From NCBI GenBank assembly GCA_937895825.1, contig CALBKP010000082.1:1-40460 (forward strand): a stretch of DNA of 40,460 nucleotides, written 5' to 3'. Both the position numbers and the translations under genes were made by a program. Every line of letters starts with the position of its first letter. Position 1 is the stretch's first letter. The notes beneath the pieces were generated by a model that saw nothing but the letters and a program-made list of their open reading frames with translations, had not been told where the DNA came from and searched no databases. Shown here piece after piece: positions 8,349 through 17,462 of the stretch. This DNA is from an uncultured Alistipes sp. Its GTDB lineage: Bacteria; Bacteroidota; Bacteroidia; Bacteroidales; Rikenellaceae.

Positions 8349-9554
8349 ATGCAGCAAATTGTAAATAGGATAACATTTGCAATGATGACCATACTTATGG
8401 CGGTTGGTGTTGTTGGATGTGTGGATGATGGTGATGCGAAGATCGTGAGCGAGGCCTACTTGACAGCTACCGAGGTTGATGGTAGAAGTAAGAATTGCGC
8501 TGTGGTGCTCAGAGCACAACAGGGTACGTCGTACTCGGCAGCCATAACATCGGATGGCAACTGGGCAAGTTTTGCCAATAGCCAGACCATTCAAACAGAT
8601 ACAATGTCGGCCAGCGAGAAGGTTATATACATCTATTTTGATGTTAATCCGTCGGGTGTCGATCGTACGGCACGTGTGCAGGTGGAGTTTGCCGATGGTG
8701 TACGTTTCGATGGCAGCTTCACGCAGCATAGCTACGACTCAAGCATCGCTTTTAGTCGCGATTGGGCAGAGCTACCACTATGCTTAGCTGACGATAGATA
8801 CATATATAACACGCACTATGGACAGCTTGGTACTAAGCATAATGCTCGAAACTATACATTCTGTTTCGACCCATCTGTGCGAGCCTCGTTATGGGTGGCC
8901 TATCCGCTTCATTCGGCACACATGTCGGGTAGCGGTAATCGTAACGACAGCTCGTTTGGCTATGACCCAACTGTGAGTACATCATCGCAGGCCAACCTTT
9001 TCAAGTCGTATAATGGTTGGTATGACCGAGGACATCAGCTGCCTGCCGCCGATAGAAAGTGCTCGCAGCAGATGATGGACCAGACCTTCTATGCAACGAA
9101 TATGACACCGCAGCAGGGTAACTTCAACCAGAATAAGTGGGGCGTGTTGGAGGGGCGTGTGCGTAACATGGTATGTTCGGATACACTCTTTGTGGTAACT
9201 GGTGCATATTTCGATGGCGAGCACCATTCGTCGATAGATGCTTCAACTACAGATCGCTCTGGTAATCGTTGTCCTACGCCTACGCATTACTATAAGGCTC
9301 TACTTAGAACAAAGAAGGGAAATACGGGACGTAGAATTGATGAGATTGGCGATGCTACGCAGCTTAGAGCCATTGCTTTCTGGTTTGAACATGCAAATAC
9401 GGGTGATGATACGAACATCAGCTCGGCTGACTGCATAACCATTGAGGAGCTTGAGCGTCGTACTGGCTTTGATTTCTTCCCTATGTTAAACGATGCCATT
9501 GAGGCTGAGGTCGAGTCAACAATAGAGCCATCGTTGTGGGGCGTACGTAACTAA
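8349..9554 (+). CDS. DNA/RNA non-specific endonuclease, lipoprotein
   Basis: A beta-beta-alpha-metal nuclease that cuts single- or double-stranded DNA and RNA. The lipobox cysteine is C24 (VVGCVDDGD), with acidic residues after it suggesting surface display. A BACON-like beta domain spans about 33-130. The nuclease domain follows, with the catalytic DRGH motif at 226-229 (H229 as general base) and the metal-ligand region NMTPQQGNFNQNKW, in which N260 matches N119 of Serratia nuclease. At 401 residues it is longer than the secreted Serratia type (about 245 mature), because of the N-terminal domain. It lies 95 nt after the large lipoprotein gene and 46 nt before another nuclease-fold gene. No separate promoter is visible. 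Confidence 0.92.
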   Translation: MQQIVNRITFAMMTILMAVGVVGCVDDGDAKIVSEAYLTATEVDGRSKNCAVVLRAQQGTSYSAAITSDGNWASFANSQTIQTDTMSASEKVIYIYFDVNPSGVDRTARVQVEFADGVRFDGSFTQHSYDSSIAFSRDWAELPLCLADDRYIYNTHYGQLGTKHNARNYTFCFDPSVRASLWVAYPLHSAHMSGSGNRNDSSFGYDPTVSTSSQANLFKSYNGWYDRGHQLPAADRKCSQQMMDQTFYATNMTPQQGNFNQNKWGVLEGRVRNMVCSDTLFVVTGAYFDGEHHSSIDASTTDRSGNRCPTPTHYYKALLRTKKGNTGRRIDEIGDATQLRAIAFWFEHANTGDDTNISSADCITIEELERRTGFDFFPMLNDAIEAEVESTIEPSLWGVRN

Positions 9555-9600
9555 TGGCTCAAAACCTTAACTGAATTAATGAATTTAAAAAAGTGATAAT

Positions 9601-10638
9601 ATGAGAAGAAACATTTTGTTGCTATGCGTGGCAGTGCTTTCGGTCGCTACTTTATGGGCGCAAGATAAGCCATACACCGTAGTATTCTACAATCTTGAGA
9701 ATCTTTTTGATATCTACAACGACCCTGAGACTCACGACGACGAGTTTACGCCTGAGGGTGTAAAGCAGTGGAACGAGATCAAGTATCAGAAGAAGCTCTC
9801 GAACACGGAGCGCGTGTTGTTCGATATTGCAGCAATACAGAAAGAGTATCCCATCGTTATTGGTGTGTCGGAGATTGAGAACCGCTCGGTATTGGAGGAT
9901 CTTATCTCGCAGCCCAAGCTGAAGGGGGCAAACTACCGTATCTGTCACTATGACTCGCCTGATGCTCGTGGTGTGGATGTAGCGTTCCTATATCGTGCCG
10001 ATGTATTCAAGCTCGAGGGCTCGGACAACATCAAACTCGAGGTAGAGGAGTTGCCCGACTTTCGTACGCGTGATCTTGTGGTTATGTGGGGTAATATCGA
10101 GGATGAGCCCTTTTACTTCCTCGTGTCGCACTGGCCATCACGTCTTGGTGGCAAGGAGGCGTCGCAGTTCAAACGCGATGCTTGTGCTAAGCAGATTCGT
10201 GAGATTAAGGACTCTCTACTTAAGGAGAATCCTGCAACGAAGGTCGTCGTTATGGGTGACTTTAACGACGATGCTACGGATGCCAGCATCGTAAAGACCA
10301 TGGGTGCAAAGGGTAAGATTAAGGAACTTGAACTCGGAGACTTCTTTAATCCATACAATCAGATGCTTCGTGCTGGTCTTGGAACACTCGCATATCAGGA
10401 CGCGTGGAACCTCTTTGATAACATCTGTGTTACGGAGAACCTCGTAAATGCAAAGGAGGGTACGTTGCGCCTCGTTAAGGGCAAGGGCATGAAGTATTGG
10501 GGAAACATATTCTCGCGCTCCTATATGCTCCAGCAGGAGGGTCAGTATAAGGGCTATCCGTTGCGTACGTTTGTGACGAACAACTTTCAGAACGGTTTTA
10601 GCGACCACTTCCCCGTATATATATACATAGGTAGGTAA
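9601..10638 (+). CDS. Exported endonuclease/exonuclease/phosphatase family protein
   Basis: A metal-dependent phosphodiester hydrolase of the DNase I/EEP fold. A signal peptide is cleaved after about residue 20 (TLWAQ), with no lipobox, so it is periplasmic or secreted. The active-site set is complete: N31 in YNLENLFD, E91 in GVSEIEN, H177 in VSHWPS, D220 and N222 in MGDFNDD, and D335/H336 in SDHFP at the C-terminus. The family includes nucleases and also lipid or sugar phosphatases, so the substrate is not fixed by sequence. The neighbouring non-specific nuclease and TonB-dependent receptor favour nucleic acid. It is 18 nt from the receptor gene and clearly in one operon with it. Confidence 0.9.
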   Translation: MRRNILLLCVAVLSVATLWAQDKPYTVVFYNLENLFDIYNDPETHDDEFTPEGVKQWNEIKYQKKLSNTERVLFDIAAIQKEYPIVIGVSEIENRSVLEDLISQPKLKGANYRICHYDSPDARGVDVAFLYRADVFKLEGSDNIKLEVEELPDFRTRDLVVMWGNIEDEPFYFLVSHWPSRLGGKEASQFKRDACAKQIREIKDSLLKENPATKVVVMGDFNDDATDASIVKTMGAKGKIKELELGDFFNPYNQMLRAGLGTLAYQDAWNLFDNICVTENLVNAKEGTLRLVKGKGMKYWGNIFSRSYMLQQEGQYKGYPLRTFVTNNFQNGFSDHFPVYIYIGR

Positions 10639-10656
10639 TAATTAATTCATACTTTT

Positions 10657-13587
10657 ATGAGGAAATTTCTATTAACAATCTTTTGCGCTCTTCTAAGCCT
10701 TACGGCCTTTGCTCAGATAGGCGGTATGAAGGGTGTGGTTGTATCGCGCGATGGACGAACACCGATTCAAGGTGTTGCGCTCTTCGTGGATGGCGTGGCT
10801 GTCAATACAACGACCAATCAAGACGGTGAGTTCGTTATAGAGGGACTTGCCCCTGGCCAGTACCTGCTGCGCCTTGAGGCTTCCGATTTCGAGGATCTGG
10901 AGCTTATGGTACGCGTCAAGGAACTTGTTCACGATATGCAGTATGTTGTGATGGTGCCATCGACTATGATGACGGTTGATGACTCTGCATTCGCTGAGCT
11001 CGACTCGGACGTTGAGACAGCTGGTGACTCGCAGGCTCTGCCTACGTCGCTCTCGGCATCAAAGGATGTGTTCAACAACATCGCATCGTATCGTTTCTCG
11101 GAGATGCGCTTCAATGTGCGTGGCTACGACTCGCAGTACCAGGATGTATACCTTAACGGCATCCGCTTTAACGATGCACTCACGAGCTATGGCCCATGGT
11201 CGTTATGGAGCGGTCTGAACGATGCAACACGTAACCAGGAGGCTACAACGGGTCTCAAGATGTCGGACTATGGTCTTGGCGGCGTGGCTGGTACAACGAA
11301 CATCAACGCTCGTGCCTCGCAGCTCCGCAAAGGATTCCGTGCCAGCGTAGTTAACTCTACGCAGCTCTACCGCTTCCGCGCAATGGTGAGCTACGCATCG
11401 GGTGCGTTGGATAACGGTTGGTCGTATGGCTTCACGCTCTCAACACGTCAGGGTGGTAATGGCTATGTTAATGGCGTATATTACAACGCTTATGGCTACT
11501 TCTTCTCAGCAGAGAAGGTCTTCAATTCACGTCACCGCTTGTCAGCAACCATCCTCGGTGCTCCTACGCAGCGTGGTGCTCAGCAGGCATCTACTCAGGA
11601 GGCTTATGACCTCTGGGGCGATAACTACTACAACCCCAATGTAGGTTTGCAGAATGGCGAGGAGCGCAATGCTCGCGTGCGTCGTATGCATGAGCCTATT
11701 GCTATGCTTAACTACAATTGGCAGATTTCTGAGAACACAAATCTCTCGGTGGCTACGTCGGTTCGTTTTGGTTTCAACGGCTACTCAGCACTCACTTGGT
11801 ATAAGGGCGAGGATCCACGTCCCGACTACTATCGTAAGTTACCCTCATACTATGGCGACCGTTTGGAGCGTCGTATGATGCTTAATAATTTTGCTGAGGC
11901 TAACGATCTTACACCTCCATTCACTGAGACTGATATTGAGACAGATAAGGCAAAATACATTGAGTATTACAATAACTGGGATGGCTATATTGACTTTGAC
12001 GGCCTTATCCAGGATAATATGATGGGTGACAAGGATGTTGAGAAGTATGGTGAGGGTCATCGTTCGGTTGCTATGATTGAGGAGCGCCATACCGACCAGA
12101 TTGATTATAATTTTGCAGCACAGCTTGGCCATATCTTCCGTAATGGCACGAAGCTTACGGCTGGTCTTCGTGCGCGAGTGAACCGCACGGAGTATTATAG
12201 CACGGTCAAGGATCTCCTTGGTGGTGATTATTGGCTCGATGTTGATAAGTTTGCTGAGCGTGACTTTGGCAACAACGTTGAGTCGTATCAGAATAACATG
12301 GCCTACTATCGCGAGCATGGTCAGGCTCAGACTGTCCGCGAGGGCGATAAGTATGGCTACGACTACTACGCACACGTGCGTCAGGGACAGTTGTGGGCCA
12401 TGTATGAGTTCTCGGTAGGTGGTTTTTCGGCAAATGTAGGTGCTGAGGTGGGTCTGTCGAGCATTTGGCGAGAGGGTCTCTGGGAGAAGGGTTTGTTTCA
12501 GAATGCTAATGCTGGTGGTGACCGCGGTAAGACATCGCTTGGTAACTCTGATAAGATAAATAACTTTACGTATAAGGTTAAGGCTAACCTATCATACCAG
12601 TTCTCTGGTGCTCATAGTATCGACCTTAACGCTACGGCAATGCAGAACGCACCTATGTTCAACAATGCCTTCGTTTCGGCACGTACACGTAACCAGATTA
12701 CCCCTGGACTCGAGGCTGAGAAGATCTATGGTGTGGACTTTAGCTACAACTTGCGTCTTCCATGGATTCGCGCTCGACTCTCGGCATACTATACTTCGAT
12801 GCAGGATCAGTCGAAGGTTATCTCGTTTTACGACGATACACAGAGCTCGTTCACGAACTTCGCAATGTCGGGCATCGACAAGCGATATATGGGCGTTGAG
12901 CTTGGCTTGAATGTGCCTATTGCGTGGGGACTCTCGCTTAATGGTGCTGTGAGCTATGGTGACTATGTCTATACATCGAATCCTAAGTTTACGCAGATGA
13001 TCGACAACTCGGCAACGGATGTCGTTAATAGCGTGGTTAACTGGAAGGGTATGAAGGTGGAGAGCACACCGCAGACAGCCATAAACGTAGGTCTTAACTT
13101 CCGTGGCCCCAAGAACTGGTTTGCATCGGTTGACTTCAACTACTACGACCGTTTGTACCTATCGATGAACCCGATGTATCGTACACAATACCTCGCTCAG
13201 GAGCTTATGCGTATCTATGACTTCCAGAACCTTGAGTCTGGCCGCCAGAAGGCTTACGTCGTTGATATCATCGACGGCATCCGTGCTCAGGAGGAGTTAG
13301 GTAATGCATATACGCTAAGTGCAAGCATCGGTAAGAACTGGTATATTAAGTATAAGTACACGCTTGGCTTCAGCCTTCAGGTGAACAACATCCTCAATAA
13401 CCAGACAATACGTACGGGTGGTTACGAGCAGATGCGTCTGAATAAGATCTCGGATCCCGTTATCTTCCCGAATGCTGAGGGTGGTGCGTCGATTGTGACT
13501 ATTCCTACGACATATTCGCGCTTCGATTCGAAGTATTTCTATATGACAGGTCTTAATTACTATCTAAATATTTACTTTAGATTCTAA
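10657..13587 (+). CDS. TonB-dependent receptor with N-terminal carboxypeptidase-regulatory-like domain
   Basis: Outer-membrane transporter powered by TonB. The 976 residues comprise a signal peptide (to about residue 20, AFAQ), a CarboxypepD_reg-like beta domain (about 22-105, GMKGVVVSRDGRTPIQGVAL), a linker, a plug domain (about 125-245, with FNVRGYDSQYQDVYLNGIRF) and a 22-strand-type barrel with alternating aromatic/polar strands that ends in Phe. The gene is not followed by a SusD homologue. Instead a DUF5689 lipoprotein overlaps its stop by one base, and may take the place of the SusD lid. The cargo is unknown; neighbouring nucleases suggest oligonucleotides or nucleosides. Confidence 0.93.
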   Translation: MRKFLLTIFCALLSLTAFAQIGGMKGVVVSRDGRTPIQGVALFVDGVAVNTTTNQDGEFVIEGLAPGQYLLRLEASDFEDLELMVRVKELVHDMQYVVMVPSTMMTVDDSAFAELDSDVETAGDSQALPTSLSASKDVFNNIASYRFSEMRFNVRGYDSQYQDVYLNGIRFNDALTSYGPWSLWSGLNDATRNQEATTGLKMSDYGLGGVAGTTNINARASQLRKGFRASVVNSTQLYRFRAMVSYASGALDNGWSYGFTLSTRQGGNGYVNGVYYNAYGYFFSAEKVFNSRHRLSATILGAPTQRGAQQASTQEAYDLWGDNYYNPNVGLQNGEERNARVRRMHEPIAMLNYNWQISENTNLSVATSVRFGFNGYSALTWYKGEDPRPDYYRKLPSYYGDRLERRMMLNNFAEANDLTPPFTETDIETDKAKYIEYYNNWDGYIDFDGLIQDNMMGDKDVEKYGEGHRSVAMIEERHTDQIDYNFAAQLGHIFRNGTKLTAGLRARVNRTEYYSTVKDLLGGDYWLDVDKFAERDFGNNVESYQNNMAYYREHGQAQTVREGDKYGYDYYAHVRQGQLWAMYEFSVGGFSANVGAEVGLSSIWREGLWEKGLFQNANAGGDRGKTSLGNSDKINNFTYKVKANLSYQFSGAHSIDLNATAMQNAPMFNNAFVSARTRNQITPGLEAEKIYGVDFSYNLRLPWIRARLSAYYTSMQDQSKVISFYDDTQSSFTNFAMSGIDKRYMGVELGLNVPIAWGLSLNGAVSYGDYVYTSNPKFTQMIDNSATDVVNSVVNWKGMKVESTPQTAINVGLNFRGPKNWFASVDFNYYDRLYLSMNPMYRTQYLAQELMRIYDFQNLESGRQKAYVVDIIDGIRAQEELGNAYTLSASIGKNWYIKYKYTLGFSLQVNNILNNQTIRTGGYEQMRLNKISDPVIFPNAEGGASIVTIPTTYSRFDSKYFYMTGLNYYLNIYFRF

Positions 13588-14930
13588 TGGCTAAATATAT
13601 GATGACTATGAAACTAAATAAAATTTTTGTATTGGTGGCCATCGCTTTCTTAGCCGTTGGCTGTTATGAAAAGCACGAGATGGTTGCTCCTCGCGAGTTG
13701 TATACCGATAACTCGTTTGAGGCTATGTTTCCCGAGGCTGAACATATCACCATCGCGGAGCTTAAGCATGCGTTCGGTACGATTAGTAATACTGGCGTTA
13801 ATAGCGGCTGGAACAATACTATCTATAAACTTATTGGCGAGGATATATTCGTGGACCACGATGTCTATATTAAGGGTAAGGTTACCACGGATGACGATCA
13901 GGGTAACGTCTATAAGTCGCTCTTTATTCAGGATGAAACATCGGGAATTGAGCTTAAGTTGAATAACAATGTAGGTCTTCGCTACAAGAAGGGTTCGTGG
14001 GTATATGTGCGTCTTACGGGACTGTATCTCGGCAACTATCGCATGATGCTCTCGCTTGGCGGTGCCCCCTCGGAGTCGTACAATAAGGCTGGTGAGCATA
14101 AGTATTATGCTAACTCTAATATCGAACTGCAGGAGATTATTGATCAGTACGTATTCCCAGGCGAGATGGCTGAGGATGGATTGCGCGTAGGTACGTATGA
14201 GCAGTGGAAGAACGACCCTACGAGTGTGGATATCATCACAGTTACTCCCGAGAACTATGTAGAGGTATTCTCTCCCAAGAAGATTAAGATGGAGGGCAAG
14301 ATCTATGGCGTTGATACCGATATGGTAGATGACAAGGGTAATCCACTTCGTGTGTTCGAAATGTCGCAGCGTGAGTTTATGTTTGGCCGTCTTATGCGAT
14401 TCGAGGGCCTTGAGTGCCGCTATGCAGGTGTTCCTAATCAGGATGGCGTAACTAACCCTGCGCTTAAGAGCGGTTCGTTTGAGAATATCTATCCAAGCTG
14501 GCTCTATACCGACCCTCGTCCTACGGTCTCTAAACCATGGTATCACTGGGCATTCAAGGAGGAGATTACAGGTCGTAGCCTATATGGCTCTGTGCTCTTT
14601 ACCTACAACCCTTCTGCAACAGTATGTTCAGAGAATGGTGTCTATGCACTGCGTACCAGTGGCTACTCGCGCTTTGCGCGTCGTAACGTATGTAAGGATG
14701 GCGAGAAGGCAACCATCACGGCCATCTACGGCATCTACGCTCAGCGCTCGGACTACGCTGGCAATGCTGATGACTATGCTTCGTACCAGTTGACCATCAG
14801 TAGCTTCTCGGATATAGAGTTTGAAAATGGCGAGGATGCTCTGCTTACTGATGAGCAGGTTGCGGCACTCACCACCGAAGATATGAAGACTGTGCCCTGG
14901 ATTGATGAGGAGGGTGAGTCGGAGATGTAA
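13587..14930 (+). CDS. DUF5689 domain lipoprotein
   Basis: A 447-residue lipoprotein with lipobox LAVGC (C26 counted from the first ATG). The first ATG overlaps the receptor's stop (TAATG), giving tight coupling, but an ATG at 13608 would give a more typical signal peptide (MKLNKIFVLV). The start is therefore uncertain by 7 residues. Residues about 50-180 (ITIAELKHAF...IKGKVTTDDDQGN...LFIQDETSGIELKL) match the DUF5689 pattern, a beta-rich OB-like module also seen in the large lipoprotein of this locus. I infer that it works with the receptor as a surface binding partner. No enzymatic motif is visible. A hairpin follows at 14975-15014. Confidence 0.82.
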   Translation: MAKYMMTMKLNKIFVLVAIAFLAVGCYEKHEMVAPRELYTDNSFEAMFPEAEHITIAELKHAFGTISNTGVNSGWNNTIYKLIGEDIFVDHDVYIKGKVTTDDDQGNVYKSLFIQDETSGIELKLNNNVGLRYKKGSWVYVRLTGLYLGNYRMMLSLGGAPSESYNKAGEHKYYANSNIELQEIIDQYVFPGEMAEDGLRVGTYEQWKNDPTSVDIITVTPENYVEVFSPKKIKMEGKIYGVDTDMVDDKGNPLRVFEMSQREFMFGRLMRFEGLECRYAGVPNQDGVTNPALKSGSFENIYPSWLYTDPRPTVSKPWYHWAFKEEITGRSLYGSVLFTYNPSATVCSENGVYALRTSGYSRFARRNVCKDGEKATITAIYGIYAQRSDYAGNADDYASYQLTISSFSDIEFENGEDALLTDEQVAALTTEDMKTVPWIDEEGESEM

Positions 14931-15020
14931 TTTGTTGTGATAAGAGGTCATCTTCGACCCATCCCTAAAAGTATGAGTCCTCGGGATAGTACATAACGTA
15001 CAGCCCGAGGACTCCTCTTT
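14931..15020. terminator. Convergent-region hairpin element, copy 2 (tip inverted)
   Basis: This starts at the TAA of the DUF5689 gene and shares TGTGATA and CATCCCTAAAAGTA-type flanking sequence with the other two copies. The hairpin has 11-bp perfect arms (14975-14985 and 15004-15014, GAGTCCTCGGG / CCCGAGGACTC). The tip is GGGATAGTAC...GTACAGCCC, the reverse complement of the tip in copies 1 and 3. T-rich sequence on both sides (CTCTTTTC to the right, ATACTTTTAG on the minus strand) fits a bidirectional terminator for the convergent ABC-F gene. Confidence 0.75.
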
Positions 15021-15069
15021 TCAAATATTAATATAAATTCCCTAATCTCTCTATGTGTTTTTGCGATAT

Positions 15070-16932
15070 TTACTCGCTAAGCTCTAACCAACGTAGCTCC
15101 TTCTCGTCTATAAGGGCGATAATCTCCTCGATGCGCTTCGATGCCACGGTGAGGCGGTCGTAGGGTAGTGTGCCCGAGGATAACTCACTCTCAAGTGCCG
15201 TACGCTCGTCGCCAAGTCGCTGAAGGTCGGCTTCGAGCTGCTCCAACTCACGTTGCTCCTTGAACGACAACTTACGCTTATCGCGCACCTGTTGCGGTTT
15301 AGCCTTGGGCGCGGCATTGCTGCGCTGCTCGTTACGCTCCGTAGCCTCGCGCTCGCGTATATACTCGCGGTACTCGCTATACTGACCAACGAAATCCTTG
15401 ATACGGCCATTACCCTCGAATACGAAGAGGTGGTCTACGCACTTGTCGAGGAAGTAGCGGTCGTGAGATACGATGATAAGACACCCCTTGAACTCGTGTA
15501 GGTACTCCTCGAGAACGTTGAGCGTCATGATGTCGAGGTCATTAGTCGGCTCATCGAGAATAAGCATATTGGGGTTGCGCATAAGCACTGTGAGGAGGTA
15601 CAAACGGCGCTGCTCACCACCGCTGAGGATGTCCACACGCTTATTGAAACTCTCGTGCGGGAAGAGGAAACGATTGAGATATGTGGTAGCTGATATGCTA
15701 TGTCCATCGGACGACTTGACAATCTCGGCAATCTCCTGTACACATTCAAGCACGGTTTGTCCCGGCTTAAAACTTATGCCACGCTGTGAGTAGTAACCAA
15801 TATTTAGCGTTTCGCCAAGCTCAATAATGCCTGAATCAGGCTGAAAATTACCTGAGATAAGATTTAGAAATGTGCTCTTACCCACGCCATTACGTCCAAC
15901 TATACCAACACGCTCGCCTCGGCTAAACTTGTACGAGAAACTATCGAGCATCTTGCGCTCGCCAAACGATAGACTAACATCTGTGCAGTCAATAATCTTG
16001 CGTCCAAGGCGTGAGGTGGCAACATCAATCTCAACATTCTGTGTGCCGAGACTTACGGATGCTTTATCCTTGAGGTCATAAAAGGCATTGATGCGATAGC
16101 GAGCCTTGCCTGTACGTGCCTGTGGTGTACTACGTATCCACTCAAGCTCACGGCGTAGTAGGTTGCGCGACTTGTCTATCTCGGCCTGCATATTCAGGTA
16201 TCGCTCCTCGCGCTTTTCGAGATACTCGGTATAGTTGCCACGGTACGTATATAGCTTGCCGCGGTCTATCTCCATGATCGTATTACATACGCGGTCGAGA
16301 AAGTAGCGGTCGTGTGTAACCATAAGTAGCGTGCAACGTGAACGTTGTAGGTAGCCCTCAAGGTACTCAATGATATCAATATCGAGGTGATTTGTGGGCT
16401 CGTCCATGATAAGGAACTCGGCATTCTGCAATATCATGCATGCCAAGGCCACACGCTTAGCCTCGCCACCCGATAACTCGCCCATAGGCTGGTCGATGCG
16501 TTCAATCTTAAGCGACGATAGCACTTGGCGGATATTCTGCTCCATGCTCCAAGCTCCCGATGCATCCATTGCGGCAATAGCTCTTTCAAGGCGCTGCTGG
16601 TCGCCCGAAACAAGCGCTGCTTCGTACTCGCCAATCTCAGGTGATAGGTGGCCCATGCGCGAATATACCTCGTCGAAGATTGTTTGCTTAGGGTCAAACG
16701 TGGTATTCTGGTCGAGGAATGCTACGCGGATATCCTTCATAAACTTTACCTCTCCACCGCGGTCGGAGTGTTCAACGCCGGCAAGAATCTTTAGCAATGA
16801 CGACTTGCCGGTGCCGTTAGGGGCAACAAGAGCAATCTTATCGCCCTCGTTTATGTTGAAGCTTATACCCTCAAAAAGGGTGCGGTCACCATAGGACTTT
16901 GAGATATTTTCTACTTGAAGGTAACTTGCCAT
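15070..16932 (-). CDS. ABC-F family ATPase, Uup-like
   Basis: A soluble protein with two ABC ATPase domains and no membrane segments. The first Walker A lies at about 37-45 (APNGTGKSS) and its signature LSGGE at about 152. The second Walker A lies at about 345-352 (GRNGVGKST) and its signature LSGGEQRR at about 435. Both Walker B motifs end in MDEPTNHLD or LDEPTNDLD. A linker joins the domains, and a charged coiled-coil C-terminus (about 545-620) resembles the Uup DNA-binding/coiled-coil extension. ABC-F proteins act on ribosomes; Uup has also been linked to DNA intermediates. It is the last gene of a minus-strand run, 11 nt after the GNAT gene. Nothing suggests an antibiotic-resistance subtype. 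Confidence 0.9.
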   Translation of the reverse strand: MASYLQVENISKSYGDRTLFEGISFNINEGDKIALVAPNGTGKSSLLKILAGVEHSDRGGEVKFMKDIRVAFLDQNTTFDPKQTIFDEVYSRMGHLSPEIGEYEAALVSGDQQRLERAIAAMDASGAWSMEQNIRQVLSSLKIERIDQPMGELSGGEAKRVALACMILQNAEFLIMDEPTNHLDIDIIEYLEGYLQRSRCTLLMVTHDRYFLDRVCNTIMEIDRGKLYTYRGNYTEYLEKREERYLNMQAEIDKSRNLLRRELEWIRSTPQARTGKARYRINAFYDLKDKASVSLGTQNVEIDVATSRLGRKIIDCTDVSLSFGERKMLDSFSYKFSRGERVGIVGRNGVGKSTFLNLISGNFQPDSGIIELGETLNIGYYSQRGISFKPGQTVLECVQEIAEIVKSSDGHSISATTYLNRFLFPHESFNKRVDILSGGEQRRLYLLTVLMRNPNMLILDEPTNDLDIMTLNVLEEYLHEFKGCLIIVSHDRYFLDKCVDHLFVFEGNGRIKDFVGQYSEYREYIREREATERNEQRSNAAPKAKPQQVRDKRKLSFKEQRELEQLEADLQRLGDERTALESELSSGTLPYDRLTVASKRIEEIIALIDEKELRWLELSE

Positions 16933-16943
16933 AAAGTAGATAG

Positions 16944-17462
16944 TTATAATGTGTTAGTTAAATCTAAATTCAGGTCGTATGCCAAACGCTCACCACTGGT
17001 ATAGTAGATGATGCCTACGTACTTAAAACCGAGCTTTTCAAGCATACGTAACATCCTGATATTCCCTCGATGTGTGTCGATGCGAAATGCCGACATTCCA
17101 GCCTTACGAGCACTTTCTGCTGCATGGCTCATTAGCTCGATGGCTACGCCTTTACGACGTGCGTGCCGTGCAACGCATAGGCGGTGAACGACGACATACT
17201 CCTTAGAAGTGTTCCACTGCTCTGTGGGAATCTGGTTGTATGCCTCCTCACCATTAAGCACAATAGCTACATAGCCCTCAACCTCGTCACTATCACTATA
17301 GAGGACAAAGCCGACACCTTTGGCGATATCATCCATGATGACATCCCTCGATGGGTAACCATCCTGCCATTGGTCGATGCCTAAATCGCGTAATGACAAT
17401 TGAGCATCGTTCACGATGCTCAATATGGCATTTATATCATCTGTTGTGGCTTGGCGGATCAT
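16944..17462 (-). CDS. GNAT family N-acetyltransferase
   Basis: A 172-residue single-domain acetyltransferase. The acetyl-CoA-binding segment VVHRLCVARHARRKGVAIEL has the R-R-K-G-V-A turn (usual form R/Q-x-x-G-x-G/A), followed by the LEKLGFKYVG motif near the C-terminus. The N-terminal MIRQATTDDINAILSIVNDA is typical. The substrate cannot be told from sequence. Its start overlaps the permease stop by 4 nt, so it is cotranscribed with the ABC transporter genes. Confidence 0.88.
   Translation of the reverse strand: MIRQATTDDINAILSIVNDAQLSLRDLGIDQWQDGYPSRDVIMDDIAKGVGFVLYSDSDEVEGYVAIVLNGEEAYNQIPTEQWNTSKEYVVVHRLCVARHARRKGVAIELMSHAAESARKAGMSAFRIDTHRGNIRMLRMLEKLGFKYVGIIYYTSGERLAYDLNLDLTNTL

Noticed and set aside
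11845..12375. Minus-strand frame of 176 codons inside the TonB-dependent receptor gene
   Set aside because: Low-complexity Ile/Val/Leu-rich translation, antisense to a clear barrel-coding region, with no start signal.
13650..14546. Open minus-strand frame of 298 codons opposite the DUF5689 gene
   Set aside because: It lies wholly inside a gene with a signal peptide and family match; the antisense product has odd composition, no family pattern and no promoter. It reflects codon bias on the other strand.
16394..16894. Plus-strand frame of 166 codons opposite the ABC-F gene
   Set aside because: Covers Walker and signature motifs of the real gene on the other strand; no support of its own.
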